The notes: generated by a model not told the origin, from the sequence alone. Numbered from the stretch's first letter, positions 20,953 to 30,952 are shown. The stretch is 64,000 bases of DNA from Eubacteriales bacterium (GCA_030533235.1 JAUNJN010000003.1:1-64000), one strand, 5' to 3'. A program made the numbers and translations.

Positions 20953-23242
20953 CTTCCTCTTCCACTGATCCTTTCTGTCCCGCTAATACATCGCCGCGTT
21001 GCAAGCCCCATGTTACACAAAGAATATCAGAATCCAATGATGGATCAGAAAACAAATTAACATATTGTTTTACGAGCATTCCATCCACAAGTTTCCAAAC
21101 ATAATATGATTTCTTTTCTTCAACTACTTCTGAATAAACATCATTTCGATTAACAATCACTACATCCTTCAATCTGCACTGAATATATTCAGCGTCCATA
21201 TCAGAAATCCTATCTGCAATACTGTCATCATCTAATGTAACAAAATATTGGTTACCATTTGGATCCGGTGTAGTAGATGTAATATATACATGACCATCCA
21301 CAACTTTGGTGTAATATTCTGTCTGGAAGCCTGCTCCGCCTAAAATGGTTGCCGTATATTCCTTGCCACTCTCCTTATCAAAAAATGTAATCTCTTGTCC
21401 CATCGTTCGATTGTTGAAAGTATTGGCTACAATCCTTTCTTCTATCGGCATTTTGATATCGAACAGACGATCACCGACTTTGACGTTTTTTCCGTCATGA
21501 ATTCTAACGTCAGAAATAACGCCATCCGCCTCTGCATAAACACTGATTATACCGGAACCATTATTGTTTTTGCTTGCTTTCTGATATGCTTTTTGCATAT
21601 TGGAAAGTTGATACTCATAATTTAACGTTGCAATCTGCTTCTGACAGGAAAGCTGCGTTAATTGAAGCGCTAACTCCTGTCTTAAGTATGGATCTTTCGG
21701 TCCGTTTTCCCCGGATTCGCTTGTCGCCTCTCCTGATATTGCATCCGTTTCGGTTGCTGCATCCGGCATTTCGGTCTCTGCCAATGCGGCTGCATCCATT
21801 GCATCTATTTGAAGCTGTATTTCAGATATTGCCTCATCCAGCGCATTGGTCTGACTCTCATACCCCTCTGTCAATTGTGACATGGCATTCGACATTTCTG
21901 TTAATCTTGCACTTCCGCTATTGGTATTGATTGTACAAATCAAGTCACCTTTCGAGACAGTACTTCCTTCTCCTGCAACCACTTCATCCAAAATCCCTTC
22001 AACTTCGGAGTAAAACACCTTGCTTTCTGTTGTTACTTTCTTTTTGTTACGTATATCACCTTTTACAACATAATCATCAATCGTAACCTCGTGCGGTTCA
22101 TAGTCCTCCGGTGAAGCAGACAAGGATGAAAAATATACAAGCTCTCCTTCCTCAAGTCCGGAAAGAATTTCTACATTATAATCATCACGTTTTCCAATTT
22201 CCACACGTCGAACTTCTTTTTTACCATCTACTAATACATAGACAAAATAGCCCTGACTATCTTTTTCCAAAGAGTCTTTTCCGACAGATAAAACATTTTC
22301 TCTTACATCTACTGCCATCGTAATAAGAAGATTCGTACCAAGCTCCGGCATTTTTGACTCATCAACAAACTTATATCGAACCTTCGGATACATACCTTTA
22401 TTCTCTGCAACAGCAAGTTCTTCATCTAAATATGGATATTCAACTAAATCATAACGAACGCCATCTATTACGGTATAAAGTGCTGTATATTTCGGAAACA
22501 CTCTGCGATCGGATGGATTTTCCGTAAAATATTCTGATTCTACATACAAATCATTCGGGTCCGCGATAATGACGACTGCATCTGATACAGCAACCGCATT
22601 CGTCTCTTTTATATTTTTTACGTATGTTACATAACCGGACTTTGTCGCAACAAGATCACCGTTTGATACAATCTTATTTTGTTCCGAGATTTTGTTATTG
22701 ATCGAAGACACATAAAAATTATGAAGCTTCTCATCATATCGATTATTCTCTTCAAGAATTTCCAACTGTTTTTCATACGCTGTTGTTGATAAACCGTTTT
22801 CTGCGGCTCCCATAATTTTGTATTCTAATTCGGAATGCTGTGCCTCATATAACTCCTGTTTCTTTGCAAATACCGCGTTTTCATTTGCAAGCTCCGTGTT
22901 AAATCCTCGAAGCACCTCATAAGCATCCTCCAGGTCAGCCGTTGCAAGTACCTGTCCTGCCTCCACATAGTCTCCTACCTTTACGGCAATGTTATCAATT
23001 CTTACTGAGGAAGTCCAAAAATAGCTCTCCTGTTTTGCAACAACCTTTGCTAAAAACAAATTATTATCGGATCCCATCTTTATCGTTCCGACATCTGTAC
23101 GCTGAACCGGGCGATAAGATTCATTTGTAACCTTTGGTTCTAATAGCTCCGGCACCTCCATCTTGCGATTACTTCCACAGGAAGAAAGTGTCATCGCAAT
23201 GAACAATCCGTATGCTATAAGCTTTACTTTTTTATTTTTCAT
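20945..23242 (-). CDS. lipoprotein with two tandem membrane-fusion (adaptor) modules
   Basis: 765 aa starting at MKNKKVK; the ATG overlaps the TGA of the upstream gene as ATGA. Lipobox 'TLSSCG' is near residue 20. Module 1 (about 55-370) has a biotinyl-lipoyl-like half ('VKVGDYVEAGQVLATADL'), a coiled coil (about 105-190) and its return strand. Module 2 (about 395-760) repeats this: 'VVAGEGSTVSKGDLICTI', a second coiled coil with a Ser/Thr/Glu-rich insert, then 'ADGVISDVRIHDGKNVKVGD'. One module is usual, so this is a fused duplication. It probably couples the permease to the cell surface. Confidence 0.85.
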   Translation of the reverse strand: MKNKKVKLIAYGLFIAMTLSSCGSNRKMEVPELLEPKVTNESYRPVQRTDVGTIKMGSDNNLFLAKVVAKQESYFWTSSVRIDNIAVKVGDYVEAGQVLATADLEDAYEVLRGFNTELANENAVFAKKQELYEAQHSELEYKIMGAAENGLSTTAYEKQLEILEENNRYDEKLHNFYVSSINNKISEQNKIVSNGDLVATKSGYVTYVKNIKETNAVAVSDAVVIIADPNDLYVESEYFTENPSDRRVFPKYTALYTVIDGVRYDLVEYPYLDEELAVAENKGMYPKVRYKFVDESKMPELGTNLLITMAVDVRENVLSVGKDSLEKDSQGYFVYVLVDGKKEVRRVEIGKRDDYNVEILSGLEEGELVYFSSLSASPEDYEPHEVTIDDYVVKGDIRNKKKVTTESKVFYSEVEGILDEVVAGEGSTVSKGDLICTINTNSGSARLTEMSNAMSQLTEGYESQTNALDEAISEIQLQIDAMDAAALAETEMPDAATETDAISGEATSESGENGPKDPYLRQELALQLTQLSCQKQIATLNYEYQLSNMQKAYQKASKNNNGSGIISVYAEADGVISDVRIHDGKNVKVGDRLFDIKMPIEERIVANTFNNRTMGQEITFFDKESGKEYTATILGGAGFQTEYYTKVVDGHVYITSTTPDPNGNQYFVTLDDDSIADRISDMDAEYIQCRLKDVVIVNRNDVYSEVVEEKKSYYVWKLVDGMLVKQYVNLFSDPSLDSDILCVTWGLQRGDVLAGQKGSVEEEDD

Positions 23243-24240
23243 TGTACAACCACCCACTCTCCTTCGTTTACGCCGGACAAAATAATCGTATTGGTTCCGA
23301 CTTCATCTCCGCATACTACCTCCTGAATGCTTAAAAAACCATCCTCATCGACAAAATAAATATATTTTTTTTCATTAAACTCAAAAATACAGGAGGTTGG
23401 TATGTAAAGCGCGTTTTTTACCTGCGGCTTATTAAATGTAATTACCATTGTCTCTCTTGACCCGACATCAACACCTTCCGCCGCTACAAAGCTTAGTTTC
23501 TTTTTTATTTTGCCATCTGCATCTGTTCCGACTTCCTCAACAGACTGCAAAATCAAATCAAAGGAGGCCGCACCGTAAACACCAACATATTGTTCTCCTT
23601 CTATGAAGTTAAAGTCCTCGCTCGTTGTCGCCGAAAAACAATCATTTCCATAGACAACCGTAATCAGATTATTATTGGTACTGACCGTACTATATTCCAA
23701 ACCATTTGCTACACTTTGAACAGTTCCATCCGCTTCTGCAATCACACTGTAAGATTTCAGCTTTGCCTGTAATTCGCTAATATAAAGACTGCATACAGAA
23801 ATACTGTCTTTTAAATTTTCTATATCCATTGAGTAATCATTCTCACTGTCTATCTCAGCCAGTTTCGTATAGTGCTCCAGTAAAAGTTGCTGTTCACCTA
23901 ACTGTTCCCGATATGAAGCGATCTCTTCGTCAAGTTCATTTGACTTGAAAGTAATCAGTTCATCGCCTTCTTTAACATGATCTCCAACAGCGACATTAAC
24001 GGCATCAACTTCCATCTCATCATAAACCGGCATGTAGCTTCTTCGTAAAAACGTTTCTGCCTTTACCTCGACTTTAATCTGTGGTGTCAAGTCGCCCTTT
24101 TCAACCTGAACAACATCATGTTCAAGTTTCTCATAGTTTTCGACGCTGACATGCGCTTTCTCGACTTCCTTTTTTTGTCCGCACCCGGTTAGTGCAACCA
24201 TAGCCAACAAGATAACCGGTATCATTTTCTTTCTTGTCAT
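23239..24240 (-). CDS. HlyD-like adaptor (membrane-fusion) lipoprotein
   Basis: 333 aa. Lipobox 'VALTGCG' with Cys at about 20. The middle has the split lipoyl-like hairpin 'VNVAVGDHVKEGDELITF' and 'IAEADGTVQSVANG' around a coiled coil (about 115-165); the C-terminus 'NTIILSGVNEGEWVVVQ' is typical of the family. It is the first gene of the operon adaptor-adaptor-permease-ATPase-ATPase. In Gram-positives such adaptors serve export without an outer membrane channel. It is divergent from the response regulator gene. Confidence 0.88.
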   Translation of the reverse strand: MTRKKMIPVILLAMVALTGCGQKKEVEKAHVSVENYEKLEHDVVQVEKGDLTPQIKVEVKAETFLRRSYMPVYDEMEVDAVNVAVGDHVKEGDELITFKSNELDEEIASYREQLGEQQLLLEHYTKLAEIDSENDYSMDIENLKDSISVCSLYISELQAKLKSYSVIAEADGTVQSVANGLEYSTVSTNNNLITVVYGNDCFSATTSEDFNFIEGEQYVGVYGAASFDLILQSVEEVGTDADGKIKKKLSFVAAEGVDVGSRETMVITFNKPQVKNALYIPTSCIFEFNEKKYIYFVDEDGFLSIQEVVCGDEVGTNTIILSGVNEGEWVVVQ

Positions 24241-24642
24241 ATTGTTTCTCCTATCATTTACTAGCGATCTCCCGACACGCTAAAATAATCATCAATCGTT
24301 TCTTCAACACATCTCGCACAGAAACCTGTATAGCTTATAATGCAGTTTGCTGCTATCACATTATTTCTCTGATATTATATCATTCAACTGCGATTTTGAC
24401 ATCAACCAATGTGGTAATTTTACCGTATGCCGCCCGTCATCAAAAACGCGGTCACCCCTTATTATTAGGAAATGGTTATAGAAACAATATACTTAAACCC
24501 GTTGTTTTTCCGACTTAAGTATCATACTAATTTATAATTGCATATTTTTTGTATCAAAGAAGTTGTTTATTTTACAAATATTATACAAAAAAAAGGAAAT
24601 ATATTATATAATAATAAAAATAAAAAATTTGAGGTACTCATA
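24241..24642. other. 402-bp divergent intergenic region
   Basis: No gene is visible. On the minus strand there is a perfect -10 TATAAT (24374-24379) with a weak -35 (TGTCAA 17 nt upstream), a probable promoter for the export operon with a leader of about 125 nt. The plus-strand part (24530-24630) is very AT-rich and should hold the promoter of the regulator gene, but no clear pair of hexamers stands out. Confidence 0.5.
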
Positions 24643-25299
24643 ATGATAAAAATACTAATTGTTGAGGATGAACGTCCCATTCGCAATCTCATAAAAATGA
24701 ATTTAGAGGATGCCGGTTATGACTGCACTTGTGCAGAAGACGGACTGATTGCTGCAAACCTGCTGGAAGAAAAGCATTTTGATTTGATTCTTCTTGATAT
24801 TATGCTTCCTGAAATTGATGGCTATGAGCTTTTAGAATACATTAAGCCTCTAAATACACCTGTCATTTTCCTTACGGCAAAAGCTGCACTGAACGACAGA
24901 GTAAAAGGACTTACGTTAGGTGCCGAGGATTACATCGTAAAACCGTTTGAAATTGTTGAGCTTCTCGCAAGAATCAATGTTGTCCTTCGACGCTACAACA
25001 AAAGCGACTCTGTTTTGACATATAGAGACCTGGTAATCGACACAGAAAACAAAACCGTCAAAAAAGGCGATGAAGAAATTATATTAACACCAAAGGAATT
25101 TGAGCTTCTCGTTTTACTTGTTCGAAATGTCAACATCACACTTTTCCGTGAAAGAATTTATGAAATTATATGGGAAAATGACTACTATGGGGATTCAAGA
25201 ACATTAGACTTACATATTCAACGTTTGCGTAAAAAAACAGGCCTTCTTGACCAGTTAAAAACTGTTTACAAGGTTGGCTATCGATTGGAGAAAGAATAA
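24643..25299 (+). CDS. OmpR-family response regulator
   Basis: 218 aa from MIKILIVEDE, with GAGGT 7 nt upstream; earlier in-frame starts have no site. The receiver domain has the acidic pair 'VEDE', phospho-acceptor Asp in 'LILLDIMLPEIDGYEL' (about 52), Thr in 'VIFLTAK' and Lys in 'IVKPF'. The C-terminal winged helix ends 'LDLHIQRLRKKTGLLD' and 'VYKVGYRLE'. It is paired with the kinase gene 3 bp downstream and divergent from the export operon, so it probably regulates that operon. Confidence 0.95.
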   Translation: MIKILIVEDERPIRNLIKMNLEDAGYDCTCAEDGLIAANLLEEKHFDLILLDIMLPEIDGYELLEYIKPLNTPVIFLTAKAALNDRVKGLTLGAEDYIVKPFEIVELLARINVVLRRYNKSDSVLTYRDLVIDTENKTVKKGDEEIILTPKEFELLVLLVRNVNITLFRERIYEIIWENDYYGDSRTLDLHIQRLRKKTGLLDQLKTVYKVGYRLEKE

Positions 25300-25302
25300 C
25301 AT

Positions 25303-26757
25303 ATGAAATTCCGATACAAAGTTCTTATTATTAATATCATATTGCTTTCCATCGGTATTGGTACCGTTGGTTATTTCATGATTGACAAAAATGTGAATCT
25401 TGCAATTGATTCCGAAATCAAAAATGCAATTGACGAAAATAACATGTTACAATCAGCAGTAGAATATGAGCTTATCGGAGTCGCAAATTCAAGCAAAACA
25501 TCCATCACATCAACACTTAATTCTGTGAGTGCCGGTGTTACTTCCGGTATGTCTGCCAACCAATCAGAGGTTTACATATATTATGACAACACTTTGCTTT
25601 ACACAAATGCATCTCATGTGACTACCCAACCGGAAAATCTAATAATGAATGTTGCTATGGGGCAAAAAGATTATATTATTTCGCACGAAAACGGTGAGGA
25701 TTATATTTATGTTACTTCTTACAGCCGCATTTGTGATGCAAATCTAAATGTTGTAAACAAACGTAGTATTTCTGAAGTTTATGATCTTATTGATCAACAG
25801 ATTGGTTATTTTCGAATCTTACTATTAATTATCTTGCTCTTCTGTTCAACAATGATGTACATTGCCAGCAGACTTTTGACAAATCCGCTTGAAAAGCTCA
25901 CAAAAGTATCTCTGGCCTTTGGAAATGGCGATTACTCTGTGCGTTCAGATATCAAGTCAAAGGATGAAGTTGGGAAGCTTTCAACAACCTATAACTATAT
26001 GGCACAGTCTGTTTCTGACCATGTAGATGCTCTGGAAGATATGATAAAGCGTCAGGATCAGTTTGTTGCTGACTTTACCCACGAAATTAAAACGCCGATG
26101 ACAACCATCATCGGTTATGCAGATACAATTCGAAGTCGGGAATTAAACCGCGAAAAACAAATCGAATCCGCTTCTTATATTTTTTCGGAAGGCAAACGTC
26201 TTGAGTCCATGTCCATGAAGCTTTTTGATTTAATTTATACAAAACAACACGAAATAACCAAAAAAGAATTTTGGGTAGGACAACTTATCGAAGAAGTATC
26301 GAATAGTATTGAGCCCGCAATTTTGAAAAAAAACATGAAACTTGAAACATCCTTTGATAATTGCAGAATGATTGGTGATATTGATCTTTTAAAATCTGCC
26401 TTCATAAATTTAATTGATAATGCCCGCAAAGCATCCAATCCGGAATCTTCTATTATATTTAAAGGTGAAAAACATGAAGATGGTTACAAAATTTCGGTAA
26501 AAGACTTTGGTACAGGTATTTCAAAGGAACATATTTCACATATTACAGATGCTTTTTATATGGTTGACAAATCACGATCCAGAAAAGAAGGCGGTGCAGG
26601 TCTTGGACTTTCATTAGCAAGCCTGATTTTTAGAAGTCACAATGCCGATTTTAACATTGACAGCACACTCGGTGAGGGAACATGTATTACACTTACCTTC
26701 CCACCGGAGAACCTGCAGCATATTGAAGAAAAGGTGGTTGATTCATATGAAGAATAA
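25303..26757 (+). CDS. membrane sensor histidine kinase
   Basis: 484 aa. Two membrane helices (about 7-27 and 170-192) flank an extracytoplasmic sensor of about 140 residues, then a HAMP domain ('NPLEKLTKVSLAFGNGDYSV'). HisKA has the phospho-acceptor in 'DFTHEIKTPMTT', followed by the ATPase domain with N box 'FINLIDNARKAS', G1 'DFGTGI' and G2 'GGAGLGLSLA'. All catalytic motifs are present. It works with the OmpR-type regulator immediately upstream. Its 3' end overlaps the next gene by 11 nt. Confidence 0.95.
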   Translation: MKFRYKVLIINIILLSIGIGTVGYFMIDKNVNLAIDSEIKNAIDENNMLQSAVEYELIGVANSSKTSITSTLNSVSAGVTSGMSANQSEVYIYYDNTLLYTNASHVTTQPENLIMNVAMGQKDYIISHENGEDYIYVTSYSRICDANLNVVNKRSISEVYDLIDQQIGYFRILLLIILLFCSTMMYIASRLLTNPLEKLTKVSLAFGNGDYSVRSDIKSKDEVGKLSTTYNYMAQSVSDHVDALEDMIKRQDQFVADFTHEIKTPMTTIIGYADTIRSRELNREKQIESASYIFSEGKRLESMSMKLFDLIYTKQHEITKKEFWVGQLIEEVSNSIEPAILKKNMKLETSFDNCRMIGDIDLLKSAFINLIDNARKASNPESSIIFKGEKHEDGYKISVKDFGTGISKEHISHITDAFYMVDKSRSRKEGGAGLGLSLASLIFRSHNADFNIDSTLGEGTCITLTFPPENLQHIEEKVVDSYEE

Positions 26758-27613
26758 AAACAAAATCATACCCTTTATATTAATACTCCTTACTGTATTT
26801 ACAATTTGCGGAGCAATCTTCGTTCCAAAGTACCTTTTAAACCGCAAATACACTAACATTCAAAATAAAGTAACAGCGGCCCCGGAAAACTACTATCTTG
26901 CTTCCAATACCGCTATGGCTAAAAAAGCCTCTGAACTTCTTGCGACATATGAAAAAACAAACCTTATTACAGGTTCTTGGGATAATGTCTGCCAAAAAGC
27001 AGACTATCAGGATGCACTTCTGAAAGAATCCGATGCTGTAGCTCTTGCAAAGCAAAAGATAGATGAGCTAAATGCCCTGGAATTATATCCGTACTCCCTT
27101 TCATCTTCTTACAATAACTGGTATTCCTGGACAACAGATTTATATAGTTTTACAGATACAAACTTTAATACCTATACATGCTATCTTTGGATTATTACAT
27201 TTACAAGATTTGATAACGCATTGACTCATACTATTTTGATGACAGAAGACGGGGTAATACTTGCAGGTATCGTAAACGACAACACGGTCAGAATCACCCC
27301 TATGCTTGTACAATTAAACGAAGACTCCATCCGGTCTATTTTATGTGATAGTAAAATTCGTCTTGAAAATAAAGAGGTATATTCATATCCAAACTTTGCA
27401 AATACTATTACAAAAATTTATCCTGACAATCTTATATCCGGAATAACGGAACAAACCAGTATTCGTGTATCATTATCCTTTAACGCCGATGAACCTTCTG
27501 ATTATCTTGTATATCAGACTAAAACAGACCAGTCATACATCTTTGGTATTATTCCGATTACTGCATTAGACAAAATATCTGCTGAAGATAACAAAACGAC
27601 GGAATCCTTATAA
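26747..27613 (+). CDS. membrane-anchored extracytoplasmic protein of unknown function
   Basis: 288 aa from MKNKNKIIPF, overlapping the kinase stop by 11 nt, so it is co-translated with the two-component pair. A short basic start and one hydrophobic helix (about 7-26) suggest an anchor with the rest outside. The outer part is Tyr/Trp/Asn/Thr-rich ('SYNNWYSWTTDLYSFTD'). I do not recognise a family. The context suggests an accessory sensor or modulator for the kinase; that is inference. Confidence 0.78.
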   Translation: MKNKNKIIPFILILLTVFTICGAIFVPKYLLNRKYTNIQNKVTAAPENYYLASNTAMAKKASELLATYEKTNLITGSWDNVCQKADYQDALLKESDAVALAKQKIDELNALELYPYSLSSSYNNWYSWTTDLYSFTDTNFNTYTCYLWIITFTRFDNALTHTILMTEDGVILAGIVNDNTVRITPMLVQLNEDSIRSILCDSKIRLENKEVYSYPNFANTITKIYPDNLISGITEQTSIRVSLSFNADEPSDYLVYQTKTDQSYIFGIIPITALDKISAEDNKTTESL

Positions 27614-27634
27614 AAATTCCGTCGTTTTGTTTTG
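27591..27634. terminator. Bidirectional terminator between the two-component operon and typA
   Basis: A 15-bp perfect stem, ACAAAACGACGGAAT (27591-27605) with its complement at 27616-27630, and a 10-nt loop. T-rich sequence follows on the plus strand and A-rich arms serve the minus strand. It lies between convergent genes; the stop codon of the 288-aa gene is inside the loop. Confidence 0.85.
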
Positions 27635-27641
27635 CTTTATC

Positions 27642-29480
27642 TTAAGAGTTCTGCATCGCCCTCTTGGCACGCATACGGGCGGTTGGGTCAAGAATCTTCT
27701 TACGAATACGAATGGACTTCGGTGTAATCTCTAAGAGTTCATCTGTGTCAATGAAATCGAGTGCCTGTTCCAAACTAAGGATTCTCGGGGGTGTAAGTTT
27801 AAGTGCCTCATCCGAACCCGAAGCACGTGTATTTGTAAGCTGTTTTCTCTTACAAACATTAACCTCAATATCCTCTGAACGTCCACACTGACCGACAATC
27901 ATACCACCGTAAACCTGCTCGCCTGGTCCGATAAATAATGTACCACGCTCCTGTGCATTAAATAATCCGTATGTAATTGACTCACCTGACTCATATGCAA
28001 TCAGAGAACCCTGACTACGATAATTCATGTCGCCCTTATAAGTATCATAACAATCAAAGATTGTATTTAAAACACCATTACCCTTTGTCGCTGTCATGAA
28101 ATCTCCACGGAAACCTATCAACCCGCGCGACGGAATCGAAAACTCAAGTCTTGTTGTTCCATTGCCGGTCGGTGCCATCCCCTGAAGTTCTCCCTTTCGG
28201 TTATTTAACATATTAATCACTGTGCCCGAGAACTCATCCGGAACATCAATAACAGCAATCTCAAACGGTTCAAGCTTTTTGCCCTTTTCGTCTTCCTTGT
28301 AGATAACCTCTGCTTTACTTACCGCAAACTCATAGCCTTCACGACGCATATTCTCAATTAATACCGACAAATGAAGCTCGCCACGTCCTGATACCTTAAA
28401 GCTCTCTGTCGTTTCTGTTTCTTCCACACGAAGAGATACATCCGTATTTAACTCACGGAACAAACGATCACGTAAATGTCTTGATGTTACAAACTTTCCC
28501 TCTTTACCTGCAAGCGGCGAATCATTTACCATAAAATGCATAGCTATTGTAGGTTCAGAAATCTTCTGGAACAAAATTGCCTGCGGATTCTCAACTGAAC
28601 AAATTGTATCTCCAATCTTAAGGTCAGCAATACCGGAAATTGCAACAATGGAACCAATACCTGCTTCATTCACCTCAACCTTGCTTAATCCTTCATACTC
28701 ATATAACTTACCAATCTTAACCTTAACCTTCTTATCCGGCTCATGAGCATTTACGATAACAGCCTCCTGATTAAGCTTTATGGTGCCATTATCAACCTTA
28801 CCAACACCGATACGTCCAACATACTCATTGTAATCAATTGTACTAATTAAAATCTGAGTACCTGTCTCAGGGTCACCTGTCGGAGCCGGAATATAATCAA
28901 GAATTGTATCAAAAAGCGGCTTCATATCCGTGCCCGGTTCATCCGCCGATAAGGATGCTACTCCCGCCTTTGCAGATGCATAAACAAACGGACAATCAAG
29001 CTGCTTCTCATTTGCATCAAGCTCAAGCAAAAGCTCTAACACTTCCTCTTCAACCTCATCCGGACGTGCCTCCGGACGGTCAATTTTGTTAATACATACA
29101 ATAACATTTAAATCAAGCTCTAATGCCTTTTTTAAAACAAATTTTGTCTGTGGCATTGCACCTTCAAAAGCATCGACAACAAGAATGACACCGTTTACCA
29201 TTTTAAGGACACGCTCTACCTCACCACCAAAGTCCGCATGCCCCGGTGTGTCAATAATATTAATTTTTGTATTTTTATAGGTAACTGCCGTGTTCTTTGA
29301 AAGAATAGTGATACCTCTCTCTCGCTCGATATCATTTGAATCCATAACACGCTCCGCAACTTCCTGATTCTCGCGGAATACACCACTTTGCTTTAACAAC
29401 TCATCTACCAATGTAGTTTTTCCATGATCTACATGAGCAATAATTGCAATGTTTCTGACATCTTCTCTTGTAATCTGCAT
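27642..29480 (-). CDS. typA: ribosome-associated GTPase TypA/BipA
   Basis: 612 aa from MQITREDVRN, with AGAGG upstream; an upstream in-frame extension is unlikely because it runs through a terminator-like hairpin. G motifs: 'AHVDHGKTTLVDELL', 'DTPGHADFGGEVERV', 'NKIDRPEARP'. The EF-G-like domains III and V and the TypA-specific C-terminal domain ('ESGESITYGLFNAQERG') are present. It is a translational GTPase of ribosome assembly and stress adaptation. It is probably monocistronic, with strong hairpins on both sides. Confidence 0.97.
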   Translation of the reverse strand: MQITREDVRNIAIIAHVDHGKTTLVDELLKQSGVFRENQEVAERVMDSNDIERERGITILSKNTAVTYKNTKINIIDTPGHADFGGEVERVLKMVNGVILVVDAFEGAMPQTKFVLKKALELDLNVIVCINKIDRPEARPDEVEEEVLELLLELDANEKQLDCPFVYASAKAGVASLSADEPGTDMKPLFDTILDYIPAPTGDPETGTQILISTIDYNEYVGRIGVGKVDNGTIKLNQEAVIVNAHEPDKKVKVKIGKLYEYEGLSKVEVNEAGIGSIVAISGIADLKIGDTICSVENPQAILFQKISEPTIAMHFMVNDSPLAGKEGKFVTSRHLRDRLFRELNTDVSLRVEETETTESFKVSGRGELHLSVLIENMRREGYEFAVSKAEVIYKEDEKGKKLEPFEIAVIDVPDEFSGTVINMLNNRKGELQGMAPTGNGTTRLEFSIPSRGLIGFRGDFMTATKGNGVLNTIFDCYDTYKGDMNYRSQGSLIAYESGESITYGLFNAQERGTLFIGPGEQVYGGMIVGQCGRSEDIEVNVCKRKQLTNTRASGSDEALKLTPPRILSLEQALDFIDTDELLEITPKSIRIRKKILDPTARMRAKRAMQNS

Positions 29481-29520
29481 TGTCTTACCTCTTATTTTTT
29501 TATTGTTGCCTGCATATGCG

Positions 29521-29576
29521 CAACAAAAATGCTGTGTTACCATTTGTCTCAAACTTTGTTATTGTAACACAGCATT
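29521..29576 (-). terminator. Terminator after the DUF1648 gene
   Basis: Minus strand: AATGCTGTGTTAC (right arm at 29564-29576) pairs with GTAACACAGCATT (29528-29540) across a 23-nt loop, followed by TTTTTGTTG. A TATAAT hexamer (29574-29579) overlaps the first arm and may be the typA -10, in which case typA transcripts would start inside the arm and could not form the full hairpin. Confidence 0.7.
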
Positions 29577-29620
29577 ATATGATTTTCAATTATTAATATA
29601 AATAAGAAAATAATCCTATC

Positions 29621-30076
29621 TTAGCGAACTTTATACAGTTTTACCATGTATACAATTATTATCCCAATTATAACCACAATCTCAACCGGTGTAAACCACC
29701 ATGGCAGCCTATATCCCTCTACCTGACATACTGTCATATAGGAAAATGTAAATACAATAAAAAACTTAATCAAGCTCAGCAAATTACGAACAATTCCATA
29801 AACGGCCTCCCTGTTTTGCTCTGTGACCTTGACTCCGGTATTCCAAAGCTGTGGAAAAAAGGAAATCACAGTAATAAAAATATAAACGAGCCATGCCGTT
29901 ATCGGACATATCAATATAGCTGACTTCTTACCGAATGAATCGACATTCCCGCTAAAATCATAATGCTTTGGTATCACACTTGGAATATCCTTCCACCTGA
30001 TTATCAAATAAATTGTGAGTGCAACCAACATTAAAAGTCCAATAATATTTATAATACGATTCATATATCGACGCAT
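29621..30076 (-). CDS. DUF1648 domain membrane protein
   Basis: 151 aa with four predicted membrane helices (about 7-27, 53-72, 96-115, 127-147). The loop 'IPKHYDFSGNVDSFGKKS' is the DUF1648 signature found in the SdpI-like membrane protein group. It is the last gene of the operon PadR-DUF1700-DUF1648, 12 nt after its neighbour. The function is unknown; members of this superfamily act in membrane stress or toxin immunity, which is no more than a hint here. Confidence 0.82.
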   Translation of the reverse strand: MRRYMNRIINIIGLLMLVALTIYLIIRWKDIPSVIPKHYDFSGNVDSFGKKSAILICPITAWLVYIFITVISFFPQLWNTGVKVTEQNREAVYGIVRNLLSLIKFFIVFTFSYMTVCQVEGYRLPWWFTPVEIVVIIGIIIVYMVKLYKVR

Positions 30077-30088
30077 ACAAATTCCTCC

Positions 30089-30952
30089 TTACTTCATATA
30101 TAATCCGGCCACCTGTCTTAGCTCATCATAGACTACGGTAAACGAAACATTGACATGCTCACCGCTTGTCACAACACTTGCAACTGCATATTCCCTGCCA
30201 TTTTCATTTACATATTCAATATAAATACTTCCCATTGAAACAAATGGCCCCCAATCCGTTGCAATCTGCGCCTTCGCTGCCTTCATGGTTTCATCGGCAA
30301 GTACGAACTGCATGTCCTCGGTTGCAATCGGTGCAATATTTGAAAAGTCATCATCAAAGATTGCATAAACGATGGATGCCGTTGTATTTCGATAATAATC
30401 CTCATCGGAAACTTCCGTTATCTCTTCCTGTTTTAACGGATTCATATGAGAAGGAATATATCCTATCACAATGCAAAGCATCAGGCAAACACCGGATAGA
30501 AGCACCTTTTTGATTTGCTTTTTTGCCCCATAAATTATCAATAAAACATTTAAAACCGATGCAACAATATATAATACAATCGGTTCCTTCACCTTCGCTG
30601 CAACAAAGGATGCGGTATTACCTTCTGTATTCATATACGTTAACGTTCCCTTATCCGGCATAAGCATCATAATGATAACGGAAACGAATGTAAGAATGCA
30701 ACAAACGACTATTGCATAAAACCAGGTTGGCCGTTTCCGCTTTTTATTTTGCGCCTCCATGCGTTCATTTGTTATTTCCTCTGCAATATCTTTTATTGAA
30801 CCCTGCTTTGAACATGCTTCCGCCTCCGACCATCCATCGTCAATCAAATCATCGATAGCCTCCTCGTAATATGCAAGACATTTCTTGCGTTCCTCTGTCG
30901 AAAGCGATGCAAGCTCCTCATTTAATTCTTTTATGAATTCCTGCTTTGTCAT
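30089..30952 (-). CDS. DUF1700 (HAAS) domain membrane protein
   Basis: 287 aa. The N-terminal 60 residues ('LNEELASLSTEERKKCLAYY', then 'EEAIDDLIDDG') are the HAAS/DUF1700 helical domain. Three hydrophobic segments follow (about 77-98, 125-142 and 148-166), and the C-terminal 110 residues should lie outside. Such proteins are usually paired with a PadR regulator and thought to be its signalling partner. Here the start overlaps the PadR stop by 4 nt. Confidence 0.85.
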   Translation of the reverse strand: MTKQEFIKELNEELASLSTEERKKCLAYYEEAIDDLIDDGWSEAEACSKQGSIKDIAEEITNERMEAQNKKRKRPTWFYAIVVCCILTFVSVIIMMLMPDKGTLTYMNTEGNTASFVAAKVKEPIVLYIVASVLNVLLIIYGAKKQIKKVLLSGVCLMLCIVIGYIPSHMNPLKQEEITEVSDEDYYRNTTASIVYAIFDDDFSNIAPIATEDMQFVLADETMKAAKAQIATDWGPFVSMGSIYIEYVNENGREYAVASVVTSGEHVNVSFTVVYDELRQVAGLYMK

